This document shows, piece by piece, positions 1 through 5,667 of a DNA stretch of 5,667 nucleotides; the stretch's first letter is position 1; each line of letters begins with the position of its first letter. The position numbers and the translations under genes were made by a program. The notes under the pieces were generated by a model, which ran no database searches, was not told the DNA's origin, and was given only the letters and a program-made list of their open reading frames with translations. Source of the DNA: Deltaproteobacteria bacterium (GTDB taxonomy: Bacteria; Desulfobacterota; Desulfomonilia; UBA1062). The DNA lies in assembly GCA_016934135.1 (NCBI GenBank), contig JAFGTK010000139.1:1-5667 (forward strand), read 5' to 3'.

Positions 1-709
1 CAAAGTAGATGAGTACATTTCTGCAAAAGATGATATCAAAACCCTTCATGATCCGGACACGCTTGCTGTCATTGAAATTCAGATACTGCAGTTCGACGAG
101 CATCCGAATATCGTCTTTTACCGTGTATTGTGATCCGTTGGGGATAAAGTACTTCTTTTTTATCTCAGCAGGGACTGATCTGAGGGTATATTCATTATAT
201 ACAGCCGACCTGGCGGACCTTAAAGCCTTTTCGCTGATATCGCTTGCGTATATCTTAACATCCCAGTCAGAGATTTTGTCCCGCAGGATCTCATGGACGA
301 CAATACCCATGGTATAGGGTTCATCGCCGGTAGAGCATCCCGCAGACCACAGTCTCAGGGTTTTGTTCCCCGCTTCATTTTTTCTGTTCAGGATTTCGGG
401 CAGGGCTTTCTCCTGAAAGGCCTGAATCTGCGGTGGGCTCCTGAAGAAACTTGTCTCATTGGTGGTGACGGAATCGAACAGGCAGCGTAATTCCTTGCCG
501 GCCTGGGGATCATACTTGAGCATATAGTAGTATTTGTCGAAGTCCGAGAGATTGTTTGCCCGCAGCCTGAGCATGAGCCTGTTTTCCAGTTGCTGTTTTT
601 TCGTGTCGGAGAAATAGATCCCGGAATTTTCATATATGAAATCTCTCAGCAATCTGAAAGTTTCGTCAGTCATCATGGAGGCAGCAGCCGAGGCCGTAAG
701 TTCAGTCAT
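1..709 (-). CDS. cheR: CheR-type chemoreceptor glutamate methyltransferase, 3'-truncated by window edge
   Basis: Transfers methyl groups from S-adenosylmethionine to glutamates of chemoreceptors in the cytoplasm, setting adaptation. My translation from 709 gives 236 residues without a stop, running off the window start. An N-terminal helical CheR domain (about 14-75) is followed by the family motif TNETSFFR (83-90). Next come the SAM-binding loop WSAGCSTGDEPYT (121-133), an acidic residue in YASDIS (154-159), the LNF segment (210-212) and FCRNVLIYF (228-236). Family members are usually about 270-290 residues, so only a C-terminal tail of perhaps 35-50 is missing. The start ATG lies inside the end of the HDOD gene, sharing the 8 bases ATGACTGA with its stop. 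A GGAG sits 7 bases upstream, which supports this start. The SAM loop has GDEP where many relatives have GEEP, a conservative change. Identification is firm; which receptors it modifies cannot be seen. Confidence 0.95.
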   Translation of the reverse strand, partial: MTELTASAAASMMTDETFRLLRDFIYENSGIYFSDTKKQQLENRLMLRLRANNLSDFDKYYYMLKYDPQAGKELRCLFDSVTTNETSFFRSPPQIQAFQEKALPEILNRKNEAGNKTLRLWSAGCSTGDEPYTMGIVVHEILRDKISDWDVKIYASDISEKALRSARSAVYNEYTLRSVPAEIKKKYFIPNGSQYTVKDDIRMLVELQYLNFNDSKRVRIMKGFDIIFCRNVLIYF

Positions 710-1604
710 GTGCCATCTCCTGACCGGCCGGCTCGGAAATTGTAGAGATATATTCTGACACCTCTTCTCCAATATTCTCGATCTCGAAGGTCATACGTTC
801 AAGATCAAGCAAATGTACAGGGTGTCCCATCTGTTTCATAATATGCCAGGCGCTCTGATCACTCAGGACGAAAGACATCCTGTCCCCACCGCATGAGAAT
901 TCTTTCGCTTTTGCCAGGAGGTCCGAGATGCAGACCAATGAATTGATATCCTTGTATTGTGCCTGGTCCGGGTGATGATGATGAAGCGTGATATCCGTTA
1001 TGTAGCCGGGGAGATTCCATTTCTGAGCAAGGAAGCTCCCTACTTCCATATGTGTTGTGCCGAGCACTTCCATTTCGGCCTCATACATGGGGCAGTCCAC
1101 GTCAATGGAAAATGCATGTGCCTCCATGAATTCATCGTGGAAATACTCGTCCAGTATAATCTTTCCGATATCGTGCAGCAGCCCTCCGACAAACTCTCTG
1201 CCCATAGACCTCATTCCCAGTTTTTTATCAACGTACCGGGCAATAAGCGCAGTGGCGATACAGTGATTCCAGAACGTATCGCGTATGGATTCCCCTGTGC
1301 TGCCTTGGGGGGGGAGAACTGAAAGCACGGAAACCGACGTGGTGATATTGATGATTTCGTTCAGTCCCATCAAAAGGATTGCACGGTGGAGGGTATCAAC
1401 CTCACCAGAGCCCCGTCGATAGAATGAAGAATTCGCCATCTTCAACACCTTGGTTGCCAGAGGGGGATCCTTGTAGATACATTCCGATACTGCCTTTATG
1501 GATACATCGGATGATCGGGAAAGCCCGATTACTTCAATGGCAACCGCCGGCAGGGTTGGAAGGTCTTCGACGTTTTGAATGACATCAAGTACATGATTAT
1601 CCAT
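702..1604 (-). CDS. HDOD-domain signalling protein with intact HD metal-ligand pattern
   Basis: A 300-residue protein, almost all one HDOD domain (about 8-235). HDOD proteins are HD-superfamily relatives found in bacterial signalling and motility clusters; their biochemical activity is mostly unknown. The N-terminal half has LPTLPAVAIEVI (15-26) and KDPPLATKVLKMANSSFY (45-62), both typical of HDOD. The second half keeps the HD-type residues in order: H114, H144-D145 in LLHDIGK (142-148), H185 in TTHMEVG, the H208-H211 cluster and D228 in ISDLLAKA. No GYP motif is present, so it is not a canonical HD-GYP phosphodiesterase. The start at 1604 is one base after the HEAT gene's TAA, with GGGGGTGG 9 bases upstream. 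The frame stays open to an ATG at 1727, but those 41 extra residues are rich in W and R, do not look like the family, and overlap the HEAT gene. A run of eight C lies at codons 97-100. Co-translated with the HEAT gene before it and cheR after it. Confidence 0.88.
   Translation of the reverse strand: MDNHVLDVIQNVEDLPTLPAVAIEVIGLSRSSDVSIKAVSECIYKDPPLATKVLKMANSSFYRRGSGEVDTLHRAILLMGLNEIINITTSVSVLSVLPPQGSTGESIRDTFWNHCIATALIARYVDKKLGMRSMGREFVGGLLHDIGKIILDEYFHDEFMEAHAFSIDVDCPMYEAEMEVLGTTHMEVGSFLAQKWNLPGYITDITLHHHHPDQAQYKDINSLVCISDLLAKAKEFSCGGDRMSFVLSDQSAWHIMKQMGHPVHLLDLERMTFEIENIGEEVSEYISTISEPAGQEMAHD
717..722 (-). promoter_or_regulatory. Ribosome binding site of cheR inside the HDOD gene
   Basis: On the minus strand CAGGAG lies 7 bases before the cheR ATG (709) and inside the last codons of the HDOD gene. 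It fixes the cheR start and implies translational coupling, because ribosomes finishing the HDOD gene stop at 702-704, within the cheR start region. Confidence 0.7.
1307..1314 (-). repeat. C8 homopolymer inside the HDOD coding sequence
   Basis: Eight consecutive C on the coding strand span the L97-P98-P99-Q100 codons of the HDOD gene, between the N-terminal half and the HD motif. Losing one C would give a 130-residue product. Gaining one would give a 125-residue product. Both end before H144-D145. The tract is visible directly; any slippage in vivo is inference. Confidence 0.8.
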
Positions 1605-1605
1605 A

Positions 1606-3534
1606 TTAAAAAACCACCCCCTGCAGTCTGTCCACAGCCTCTGCAACCGCGCGGGCCACATCCAGGTTTTCATCGTCCATATAGACCTCCAGCTCGCTTG
1701 CCAGAGAGTCGTCCCCCCACTGTCCAAGGGCTTTTACTGCCGGTATCCTCAGAACGTCAGGCCCTGTTTTCAAGATATGCAAAAGCCTGTCTTTTGCATC
1801 TTCATCCTTGAATTTTCCCAGAGCTTCTATGGCATGATAGGCTGTCCATATCTGGGTGCTTGCCGTAGCATCTTCCAGGAAAGACCTGAGATCATCAATC
1901 CTGCGCTGCCCTATGATATCAATTGCCAGATGACGGATTTCATCGAGTTCATCATGGAACAGGCCCATCAGAAGATCCTTTTCAACGGGCATCATGTCGT
2001 CTTTGATGATCTCGACAGCTGCCATTCTCACCCGGCCGTCCCGGTCCCGCAGCATGTACTGAACTGCAGATTCCAACTGCGTGCTTTCCATTTTGTCAAG
2101 CCCGGAAAGTGCCATGGTCCTGACTTGGGGATCGTCGTCCTTGAGCAGGCCCGCAAGGGTATCTTCAGCGAATTCGCCCCCGATTTGTGCAATTGCCTCC
2201 AGCGCAATGGATCGTACATCCGGGTACGGATGCCTAAGGAACTGCTCGATCTCGGCGATATCTTCGGGATTGCCTATCTCGCCGAGGGCCCGAAGGCTGG
2301 ATGATACTACATGGCCGTCCTTGTCGTGTATGAGTTTCAGGAGCGGTTCTCTGCTGGAGGGGGCTGCAATCGCCGCAATGGCATCGGTCATGGCCCGCTT
2401 TACATATCCACCGGTGGTGAATATCCGTTTGGCAATCTCGCTGCCTTCTTTCTCAGTGCCTATTTTTGCGAGGATTTGCGATGCCAGGATCTGACATCGT
2501 TCATCCTGGTCCAGAAGTTCAACCATCAAGGAAGGATCACTCAATCGGATAAGTGCCTCCCTGATGTCCTCCCATTTTTCCACCTGAGTATCCGGGTCCA
2601 CCTTCCTTGCCAGATTAATGATGTAGTCTGCACTTTTTTTATCCCCGATACAGGATAGCACCTCCAGAATGGAATGAGCAAAATTATCATCGGCCTCGGC
2701 GAGATGAAGTTCCAGCACACTCTTCATGAGGTGCTTGTCCGTTTTTTCCAGTATTGTGATGGAATCAACGGGTATGATCTTCAACAGGGTCTGGATGATT
2801 GATACCTCTACATATTCATTTGCATTCTGCAGCATGTCCATCAGCGGCCTGACGGTTCTTTCGGATCCGATCTCTCCGAGTGTCTCAAGTATGGCGCACA
2901 TCGTGATTTCATCCCCTGACCAGCGCTTTAACTCTTCCATAAGAAAATCCACAATCCCTTCAATGGGTATTTTTGCAAGAGTTTCAATTACCGAAAACCG
3001 GATCCATTCTTCATCGTTAATGAGCTGTTTGAGGTGGTCAAAGGACTTGGGATCGCCCAATTCTCCAAGGGATATGACCGCTGCATTGCGGACATTGGGA
3101 TTTGTATCATAGAGCCCTTCGATCAGTATATCCAGGCTGTCACTACTGCCGATACTCCCGAGAATATCGAGAACGAATAATCGTATATTGTCATTGGAAT
3201 CTTTTGCAAGGCAATGGAGGATATCGAGACCGTCTTCACCGATCTTTCTCAAGATGTCGATGGCCATGTTCCGGATAGCCGGGTCCTCATGTGTAAGGAG
3301 CAGGACCATCTTTTCAATGGCATCTTTGCCTCCAAGGAGTATTATAGAGTTTTGTGCTGCATCCCGCACGCCATTGTTGGGGTCCTTGAGCAGCACCTCG
3401 AGCCGGTCAAGGGCCTCTATGCCTCCGATATCCGCAAGCATCGTAGCTGCTTGCCGCCGCAGGGATGGGTCTTCGGAAGTTATCTTTCTGTCAATGGTCG
3501 TTAAATCCATAGGCCGCCTGCACTCATCTGCCAT
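1606..3534 (-). CDS. Large HEAT-repeat protein in the motility operon
   Basis: A 642-residue protein built almost wholly of about 30-residue HEAT-like repeats, roughly 17-18 by eye. Typical units end in a D-P-x-V-R helix start and an A-x-x-x-L-G-x-I-G turn: DPSLRRQAA (22-30), DPAIRNMA (84-91), NPNVRNAA (145-152), YPDVRSIALEA (437-447), DPQVRTMALSGL (468-479). Two clear blocks (about 10-255 and 336-640) flank a less regular stretch (256-335). No signal peptide, membrane segment or catalytic motif is visible, so it is probably a cytoplasmic solenoid scaffold. Such repeats resemble PBS-lyase HEAT families, but that name gives no function here. The gene starts 14 bases after the FliL-like stop and ends one base before the HDOD ATG. 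The start is uncertain: ATG 3534 has a weak ribosome site, while ATG 3510 (Met9) has AGGCGG only 3 bases upstream. The partner is unknown; HDOD, CheR or a polar flagellar component would fit the context. Confidence 0.88.
   Translation of the reverse strand: MADECRRPMDLTTIDRKITSEDPSLRRQAATMLADIGGIEALDRLEVLLKDPNNGVRDAAQNSIILLGGKDAIEKMVLLLTHEDPAIRNMAIDILRKIGEDGLDILHCLAKDSNDNIRLFVLDILGSIGSSDSLDILIEGLYDTNPNVRNAAVISLGELGDPKSFDHLKQLINDEEWIRFSVIETLAKIPIEGIVDFLMEELKRWSGDEITMCAILETLGEIGSERTVRPLMDMLQNANEYVEVSIIQTLLKIIPVDSITILEKTDKHLMKSVLELHLAEADDNFAHSILEVLSCIGDKKSADYIINLARKVDPDTQVEKWEDIREALIRLSDPSLMVELLDQDERCQILASQILAKIGTEKEGSEIAKRIFTTGGYVKRAMTDAIAAIAAPSSREPLLKLIHDKDGHVVSSSLRALGEIGNPEDIAEIEQFLRHPYPDVRSIALEAIAQIGGEFAEDTLAGLLKDDDPQVRTMALSGLDKMESTQLESAVQYMLRDRDGRVRMAAVEIIKDDMMPVEKDLLMGLFHDELDEIRHLAIDIIGQRRIDDLRSFLEDATASTQIWTAYHAIEALGKFKDEDAKDRLLHILKTGPDVLRIPAVKALGQWGDDSLASELEVYMDDENLDVARAVAEAVDRLQGVVF
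1614..1621 (-). promoter_or_regulatory. Ribosome binding site deciding the HDOD start
   Basis: GGGGGTGG on the minus strand, within the last codons of the HEAT gene and 9 bases before the ATG at 1604. It supports 1604 rather than the in-frame ATG at 1727 as the HDOD start. The HEAT stop TAA (1606-1608) lies between this site and the ATG, so termination and re-initiation are probably coupled. Confidence 0.6.
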
Positions 3535-3548
3535 CTCACAATTGTATT

Positions 3549-4154
3549 TTACCGCAATTCATATTGAATAAATGCGACATCCTTTACCTTGAAGTCCTGA
3601 AGGTCTTCTCTGAGTATTTCAGCAAGTTCATTCTTTGAATATATTTGTGCATTGGTTGAGAGCCTGTCCAGGATGAGACTGCGGACTGCAAATATATTAC
3701 TCTCTATATTTGCCGCGGTCTCGGGTATTATCTGGAGGCTGAGTTGTGCAAGAAGAATCCCGGACTCAGTCGAATTCTTAGTATCATACAGTATCATGAA
3801 CGGATCGAGGATAATATCGCCTTCAGGTGTATACACGGTTTCAACAACAGGCATTGCTGCGTACGGAGAAGAGCCCGGCTTTGCGGCCTCTTTATGAAGC
3901 ACAGACCAGAGGATTCCCGACGATACGATAATGAAGACACCTGTGATGGATGCAATAATGAGGGTTTTGTAACTGCGGGTAGTTCTCTGTGTGGTTTTCT
4001 CCGTGTCGGATTGCTGAGCACCATCTTGCCGGACATCACCGGCCTCGATTGCATCGCTCAACGAGATGCCGTCTTTGTCGAGTTCGGCCTTGTCTTTTTC
4101 TAAGTAAATTCCATCCTTGTCTAGCTCGGCCTTTTTTCCGCCCTGATCTGCCAC
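3549..4154 (-). CDS. FliL-like single-pass membrane protein with repeated acidic N-terminal tail
   Basis: A 201-residue protein with a charged cytoplasmic tail (1-60), one membrane helix (about 63-86, TLIIASITGVFIIV) and an extracytoplasmic domain (88-201). That domain has the order seen in FliL: a strand with LDPFMILYD (116-124), a second strand LLAQLSLQI (134-142), then a long helix with FAVRSLILDRLS (155-166). It ends with VKDVAFIQYEL (190-200). FliL family proteins sit at the flagellar basal body and associate with stators. The match is by pattern only, so I assign no symbol. The tail, longer than usual for FliL, repeats KAELDKDGI at 8-16 and 22-30. The start is GTG at 4152-4154, 8 bases after the cheY stop and directly behind a G8-C stretch; the next Met is residue 101, too late. 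It may be a FliL paralogue with the main fliL elsewhere, or a lineage-specific motility protein. Confidence 0.68.
   Translation of the reverse strand: MADQGGKKAELDKDGIYLEKDKAELDKDGISLSDAIEAGDVRQDGAQQSDTEKTTQRTTRSYKTLIIASITGVFIIVSSGILWSVLHKEAAKPGSSPYAAMPVVETVYTPEGDIILDPFMILYDTKNSTESGILLAQLSLQIIPETAANIESNIFAVRSLILDRLSTNAQIYSKNELAEILREDLQDFKVKDVAFIQYELR
4065..4133 (-). repeat. Tandem 14-residue coding repeat (KAELDKDGI twice) in the FliL-like gene
   Basis: Two copies with a 42-base period encode KAELDKDGI, at 4107-4133 and 4065-4091. The nine residues are identical, yet six of the nine codons differ, all at the third base only. The similarity may extend two residues (I-Y-L against I-S-L). This looks like an old duplication whose peptide has been kept. 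Confidence 0.8.
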
Positions 4155-4155
4155 G

Positions 4156-4163
4156 CCCCCCCC
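4156..4163 (-). promoter_or_regulatory. G8 tract acting as ribosome binding site of the FliL-like gene
   Basis: On the minus strand the cheY stop reads TAG, and its G starts a run of eight G followed by C and the GTG start. The run is the only candidate Shine-Dalgarno sequence and sits unusually close to the start. Length changes would not disturb the cheY stop but would alter ribosome-site strength and spacing. Translational coupling to cheY is likely. Confidence 0.5.
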
Positions 4164-4546
4164 TACTTGTTGAATATCTGTTCGATCTTCTGGCCGAGCG
4201 TTTCAGCAGTGAATGGTTTGACGATATAGTTGCTCACACCGGACTTGACCGCCTCTATGATGTTTTCCTGCTGCGCCTCAGCTGTTACCATGAGGAACGG
4301 TATGTCCTTCAGCGCGTCATCAGCCCTGACGGCCTTGAGCAATTCAAGGCCGGTCATCTTCGGCATATTCCAGTCAGAGACAACCATATCAATCTTTTCT
4401 TTCTGAAGGATATCAAGTCCTGTCGACCCATCATCCGCCTCGACAATATTATTGAAATTAAGTTGTCTGAGTATGTTCTTCACTATCCTTCGCATTGTTG
4501 AAAAATCATCAACAACAAGGATTTTCATATTTTTGTCCATTGCCAT
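4163..4546 (-). CDS. cheY: Chemotaxis response regulator CheY
   Basis: A 127-residue stand-alone receiver domain, the usual CheY length, with no output domain. When phosphorylated by CheA it binds the flagellar switch (FliM) and changes rotation. Key residues are all present: acidic pair D13-D14, phosphate acceptor D58 in SDWNMPKMTG (57-66), T88 in VTAEA, Y107 and K110 in NYIVKPF. The VDDFSTMRRIVKN segment (12-24) and the 86-95 segment closely match enterobacterial CheY as I remember it, so this is a true switch-binding type rather than a generic receiver. The ATG at 4546 has GGAGG (4552-4556) 5 bases upstream; Met3 is a less well spaced alternative. The gene follows fliA by 50 bases and precedes the FliL-like gene by 8. 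No cheA or cheB is in the window, so its kinase is encoded elsewhere. Confidence 0.95.
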   Translation of the reverse strand: MAMDKNMKILVVDDFSTMRRIVKNILRQLNFNNIVEADDGSTGLDILQKEKIDMVVSDWNMPKMTGLELLKAVRADDALKDIPFLMVTAEAQQENIIEAVKSGVSNYIVKPFTAETLGQKIEQIFNK

Positions 4547-4551
4547 AGCAG

Positions 4552-4556
4552 CCTCC
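4552..4556 (-). promoter_or_regulatory. Ribosome binding site of cheY
   Basis: GGAGG on the minus strand, 5 bases before the ATG at 4546, in the fliA-cheY gap. It favours the first of the three early methionines (1, 3 and 7) as the start. Confidence 0.7.
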
Positions 4557-4596
4557 GAGATCTTTTTTATTAGATCGAATTATTCTCAGGAAATCT

Positions 4597-5367
4597 TTAG
4601 CCCCGTATCTCTTTAAAGAGCTTCTGCATCTTTGACCTCAGTCTCAGGATAGCCTTTGTATGAATCTGAGAAACCCTTGATTCGGTAAATTTCAGTACCT
4701 GGCCTATTTCCTTCATGGTCAGTTCATCATAATAGTACAGAGATATGACCATGCGTTCCTTTTCAGGCAGCGACTGAATAGCCTGCGCCACCATGTCTCT
4801 CACCTCGGCATATCTGATCTTGTGCGACGGCCAGTCCTTCTCGTCCTGCATGATGTATTCCAGGAGATTTCTCTTTGAAAGGTCGGAATCATCCTCTCCC
4901 AGGTCATCCAGGCTGAGCAGAGATACTGACGCTGTTTCAGACAGAAGCTTATGAAAACTGTCAATGTCGATCTCCATCTCCTGGGCTACTTCCTCATCAC
5001 TGGCAGGCCTTCCCAGGTTATATTCCAGCCGTGCATATGCATCCTCCACCTTGCGGGCCTTCTGCCTGACAGAGCGGGGAACCCAGTCCATGGATCTCAG
5101 TTCATCGAGGATGGCCCCCCTGATCCTGAATTCTGCATATGTCTTGAATTTGATCTGCTTGGATGCATCGAATTTTTCGATGGCATCGATCAGTCCGATA
5201 ACTCCTGCATTGATGAGATCGTTCAGGTCGATATGGGGAGGAAGCCGTATTGCAATGCGGCTTGCAATGTACTTGATCAATGGTGAAAATTCATTGATCA
5301 CCTTCGCTCTGATCTTCGGATTGAGCTTCTGCTCTTCAGTAAGGTCTGGAAATGCTATATCCTGCAT
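4597..5367 (-). CDS. fliA: RNA polymerase sigma-28 factor FliA (flagellar class)
   Basis: A 256-residue sigma-70-family protein of the FliA/WhiG type, which directs RNA polymerase to late flagellar and chemotaxis promoters and is normally held by the anti-sigma factor FlgM. Region 2 spans about 24-94, with DLINAGVIGLIDAIEKFD (50-67), FKTYAEFRIRGAILDELR (74-91) and DWVPRSVR (94-101). Region 3 spans about 102-150, with GRPASDEEVA (119-128). Region 4 spans about 195-250, with SLPEKERMVISLYYYDELTMKEIG (199-222) and the recognition helix TESRVSQIHTKAI (228-240). Regions 1.1 and the non-conserved insert are absent, as expected for this class. ATG 5367 is preceded by AAGGGG at 7 bases and lies 32 bases inside the flhG reading frame. 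The flhG-fliA-cheY order is common where flagella are polar. No FlgM gene is in the window. Confidence 0.97.
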   Translation of the reverse strand: MQDIAFPDLTEEQKLNPKIRAKVINEFSPLIKYIASRIAIRLPPHIDLNDLINAGVIGLIDAIEKFDASKQIKFKTYAEFRIRGAILDELRSMDWVPRSVRQKARKVEDAYARLEYNLGRPASDEEVAQEMEIDIDSFHKLLSETASVSLLSLDDLGEDDSDLSKRNLLEYIMQDEKDWPSHKIRYAEVRDMVAQAIQSLPEKERMVISLYYYDELTMKEIGQVLKFTESRVSQIHTKAILRLRSKMQKLFKEIRG

Positions 5368-5667
5368 GATTGGACCCCTTTACTTGGTTTAAAAGCATTC
5401 TTCTCAGGAAAAACTGGATGTTGCCGTTGTTCTGTGTGCCATTAGTAAGTTCCAGATGCCTTACAATCCGTTCGAGCCGTTTCGAGGCGTCTCCCGTGGG
5501 ATTTTCCCCGACAAATGCCTTCTGGCCCTTTATACACTCGGTGATACTGGGATCATTGGGAATTGATCCGAGCATATCAAGTGCAACATCCCCTAAAAAC
5601 CTCTCACATACCATAGTCAGTTTTCTTGCCACTTGATCCCCCTCCACTTTGGATGAGACATTATTAA
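5336..5667 (-). CDS. flhG: FlhG (MinD/ParA-type ATPase), C-terminal part; 5' end outside the window
   Basis: The last 109 residues of a gene that enters from the right edge. The frame is open to the edge, so the GTG at 5645-5647 is an internal valine codon, not a start. The sequence fits the C-terminal third of MinD-like FlhG/YlxH proteins: NNVSS then a segment with VARKLTMVCERFL, followed by LGSIPNDPSITECIKGQKAF and an ENP turn (about residues 35-56 of the visible part). The Walker A and switch motifs lie upstream and cannot be checked. FlhG works with the GTPase FlhF to set flagellar number and position at the membrane. Its immediate coupling to fliA (32-base overlap) supports FlhG over a cell-division MinD. 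The tail after the conserved part (about 45 residues ending SISRPY) is not conserved as far as I know, and part of it overlaps the fliA start. Confidence 0.82.
   Translation of the reverse strand, partial: NNVSSKVEGDQVARKLTMVCERFLGDVALDMLGSIPNDPSITECIKGQKAFVGENPTGDASKRLERIVRHLELTNGTQNNGNIQFFLRRMLLNQVKGSNHAGYSISRPY
5375..5380 (-). promoter_or_regulatory. Ribosome binding site of fliA inside flhG
   Basis: AAGGGG on the minus strand, 7 bases before the fliA ATG (5367), within the flhG coding sequence. It supports the overlapping start. Confidence 0.7.

Noticed and set aside
121..133. Residue range for the GDEP variant of the CheR SAM loop (DNA about 311-349) as an inactivating change
   Set aside because: Asp for Glu is conservative and the rest of the loop and the other motifs are intact, so loss of activity is not supported.
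388..633. Minus-strand 81-codon open frame
   Set aside because: It overlaps cheR in another frame on the same strand; the cheR frame carries all family motifs, so this is a shadow.
700..716. TGGCAC on the minus strand resembling the -24 box of a sigma-54 promoter
   Set aside because: The matching -12 GC at the required spacing is absent, and the site is inside the HDOD/cheR overlap.
1605..1727. Longer HDOD start at the ATG at 1727
   Set aside because: The extra 41 residues are out-of-frame HEAT sequence with odd composition; the ATG at 1604 sits right after the HEAT stop with a ribosome site and begins the HDOD homology.
1777..2304. Plus-strand open frame of 175 codons opposite the HEAT gene
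   Set aside because: It lies wholly antisense to a strongly recognisable HEAT-repeat gene, its product is cysteine- and histidine-rich without a known pattern, and it has no clear context. Treated as a shadow of the codon pattern.
2634..2640. A7 run in the HEAT gene coding strand as a slippage site
   Set aside because: Seven A in an Asp-Lys-Lys-Ser codon context is common in coding DNA, and nothing else suggests programmed frameshifting.
1606..3534. Phycobilin lyase function for the HEAT protein
   Set aside because: The name comes from a repeat family only; nothing in this motility context suggests bilin chemistry.
3989..4501. Plus-strand open frame of 170 codons opposite cheY and the FliL-like gene
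   Set aside because: Antisense to a certain cheY gene and across a gene boundary; the product shows no recognisable domain.
4547..4596. Possible hairpin or promoter in the fliA-cheY gap (GATCT and AGATC around an A-rich loop)
   Set aside because: The stem is only 5 base pairs with an 8-base loop, too weak for a terminator, and I see no convincing -10/-35 or sigma-28 type elements.

Overview
The window looks like the inside of one long motility/chemotaxis operon. All seven genes lie on the minus strand, so reading order runs from high to low coordinates. The longest gap is about 50 bases, and no convincing terminator or internal promoter is visible. Polar-flagellum genes (flhG, fliA, a classical cheY, a FliL-like gene) are followed by a large HEAT-repeat gene, an HDOD gene and cheR. 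This combination, with mid-range GC, suggests a polarly flagellated Gram-negative bacterium. From general knowledge of such gene neighbourhoods I lean towards Desulfobacterota (former Deltaproteobacteria). That is an inference, since no taxonomic marker is present.

Layout in reading order: (1) the 3' end of flhG (5667-5336, cut by the window edge), a MinD/ParA-type ATPase that controls flagellar number and placement; (2) fliA (5367-4597), the flagellar sigma-28 factor, overlapping flhG by 32 bases; (3) cheY (4546-4163), the receiver that binds the flagellar switch; (4) a single-pass membrane protein resembling FliL (4154-3549), with a tandem peptide repeat in its cytoplasmic tail and a G8 tract as ribosome binding site; (5) a 642-residue protein made almost entirely of HEAT repeats (3534-1606); (6) an HDOD-domain protein with an intact set of HD residues (1604-702), carrying a C8 run in its coding sequence; (7) cheR (709-1, C-terminus cut by the window edge), the chemoreceptor methyltransferase.

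The first four genes cover flagellar placement, late flagellar transcription, switch control and probably a stator/basal-body accessory. The last three (HEAT, HDOD, CheR) are packed with a 1-base gap and an 8-base overlap, which points to translational coupling. They are the least understood part of the window and may form a signalling or scaffold module tied to receptor methylation. The functional link is inferred from gene order only.
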